From: a gamma proteobacterium HIMB55
GTDB lineage: Bacteria; Pseudomonadota; Gammaproteobacteria; Pseudomonadales; Halieaceae
DNA length: 64,000 nt
Direction: 5' to 3'
NCBI GenBank assembly: GCA_000227505.4
Contig: AGIF02000001.1
Location: forward strand, 2,438,035-2,502,034
Within the stretch, counting starts at the first letter, position 1. Each line of letters starts with the position of its first letter. The notes under the pieces were generated by a model. The model did no database searches, was not told where the DNA came from, and was given only the letters and a program-made list of their open reading frames with translations. Below are positions 63,551 to 64,000 of the stretch, piece by piece. The translations under genes and the position numbers were made by a program.

Positions 63551-64000
63551 TAGATGAAGCTGCCACCTACAACGAACAGTTTTTCAACCAGGCTTATTTT
63601 CGAAGGATCAGTTAGGAACAAAATGACATGGTCATCTTCTTCGACCACCACGTGTCGGTGCGCAATGATGACTTCGTCGCCCCTGAGGATCGCACCCACG
63701 GTTGCTCCGGGTGGGAGATCGAGCTCATCGAGTCGGCGTCCTACGACTTTTGATGTTTTGGGGTCACCATGTGCGGTCATTTCCAGCGCCTCGGCAGCAC
63801 CCCTGCGAAGCGAGTGCACAGCGCTGATATCACCTTTCCTTACGTGAGTGAGCAGACTACTAATGGTGATCTGTTGGGGAGAAATCGCGATGTCGATTTC
63901 TTGGCCTACTAGTTCGGCGTAAGCTGAGTTAGTGATCAATGTGATCACTTTTTTCGCACCGAGTCGTTTGGCTAACATCGACATCATGATGTTGGACTCA
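63550..64000 (-). CDS. trkA: TrkA C-terminal part (K+ transport NAD-binding regulator), truncated by window edge
   Basis: About 150 codons of the C-terminus are inside the window; the frame stays open to base 64000. SMLAKRLGAKKVITLITN belongs to the second RCK domain and the following LDLPPGATVGAILRGDEVIIAH and EEDDHVILFLTD are the RCK_C region. TrkA gates TrkH in response to nucleotide. Confidence 0.94.
   Translation of the reverse strand, partial: ESNIMMSMLAKRLGAKKVITLITNSAYAELVGQEIDIAISPQQITISSLLTHVRKGDISAVHSLRRGAAEALEMTAHGDPKTSKVVGRRLDELDLPPGATVGAILRGDEVIIAHRHVVVEEDDHVILFLTDPSKISLVEKLFVVGGSFI

Overview
The window is a 64 kb piece of a gammaproteobacterial chromosome spanning the replication-origin neighbourhood. 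Gene order on the left (coaBC, algC-like, argB, slmA, pyrE, crc, rph, yicC, gmk, rpoZ, spoT, ridA, recG, ubiA) resembles Pseudomonas and its marine relatives. The crc gene, the double-membrane-anchored AlgC-type protein, the TRAP transporter and the compact spacing suggest a free-living marine member of the Cellvibrionales/Halieaceae (OM60/NOR5-like) or a neighbouring lineage. That placement is inference from gene content; no rRNA is present to test it. I saw no tRNA, rRNA, CRISPR array, insertion sequence, integrase or prophage gene.

Layout. 1-9.3 kb: coenzyme A, arginine and pyrimidine biosynthesis genes, the division-site protector slmA, a Crc-like protein, RNase PH, YicC and guanylate kinase. 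9.3-12.3 kb: rpoZ-spoT-ridA. 12.3-18.2 kb: a YeeZ-like epimerase, recG, ubiA, a COG3146 acyltransferase-like protein and yaaA. 18.3-21.8 kb: a TRAP transporter whose membrane genes (dctQM) are followed by a thioesterase and face a convergent dctP. 21.8-29.8 kb: uvrD, a double-SPOR envelope protein and a small accessory patch (cupin, GNAT, SdpI-like and other small membrane proteins, PaiB-like regulator) around purEK. 29.9-44.5 kb, all leftward: mnmG-rsmG-parA-parB-atpIBEFHAGDC-glmU-glmS. 45.1-49.0 kb, leftward: rpmH-rnpA-yidD-yidC-mnmE. 49.5-55.6 kb, rightward: dnaA-dnaN-recF-gyrB. 55.9-64 kb: rmuC, glyQS, a lauroyl-transferase-like gene coupled to djlA, then trkH and the 3' part of trkA.

The strand switch at 49.0-49.5 kb, two perfect DnaA boxes flanking an AT-rich stretch there, ParA/ParB at 40-42 kb and two perfect parS palindromes inside recF together form a replication and segregation control centre. 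A second long non-coding stretch (44.5-45.1 kb, between mnmG and mnmE) carries near-consensus DnaA boxes and a perfect 13-bp-stem hairpin. Its role is open.

The most unusual gene is at 828-3221. It keeps the AlgC (phosphomannomutase/phosphoglucomutase) fold signature and the membrane-anchored N-terminal domain known from long AlgC proteins. It has lost the catalytic serine motif, the metal-binding loop, the sugar-binding loop and the phosphate-binding loop. It looks like a membrane pseudoenzyme kept under selection in the position where active AlgC normally sits. The Crc-like protein next to pyrE is a second protein with an inactivated enzyme fold, as is known for Crc.
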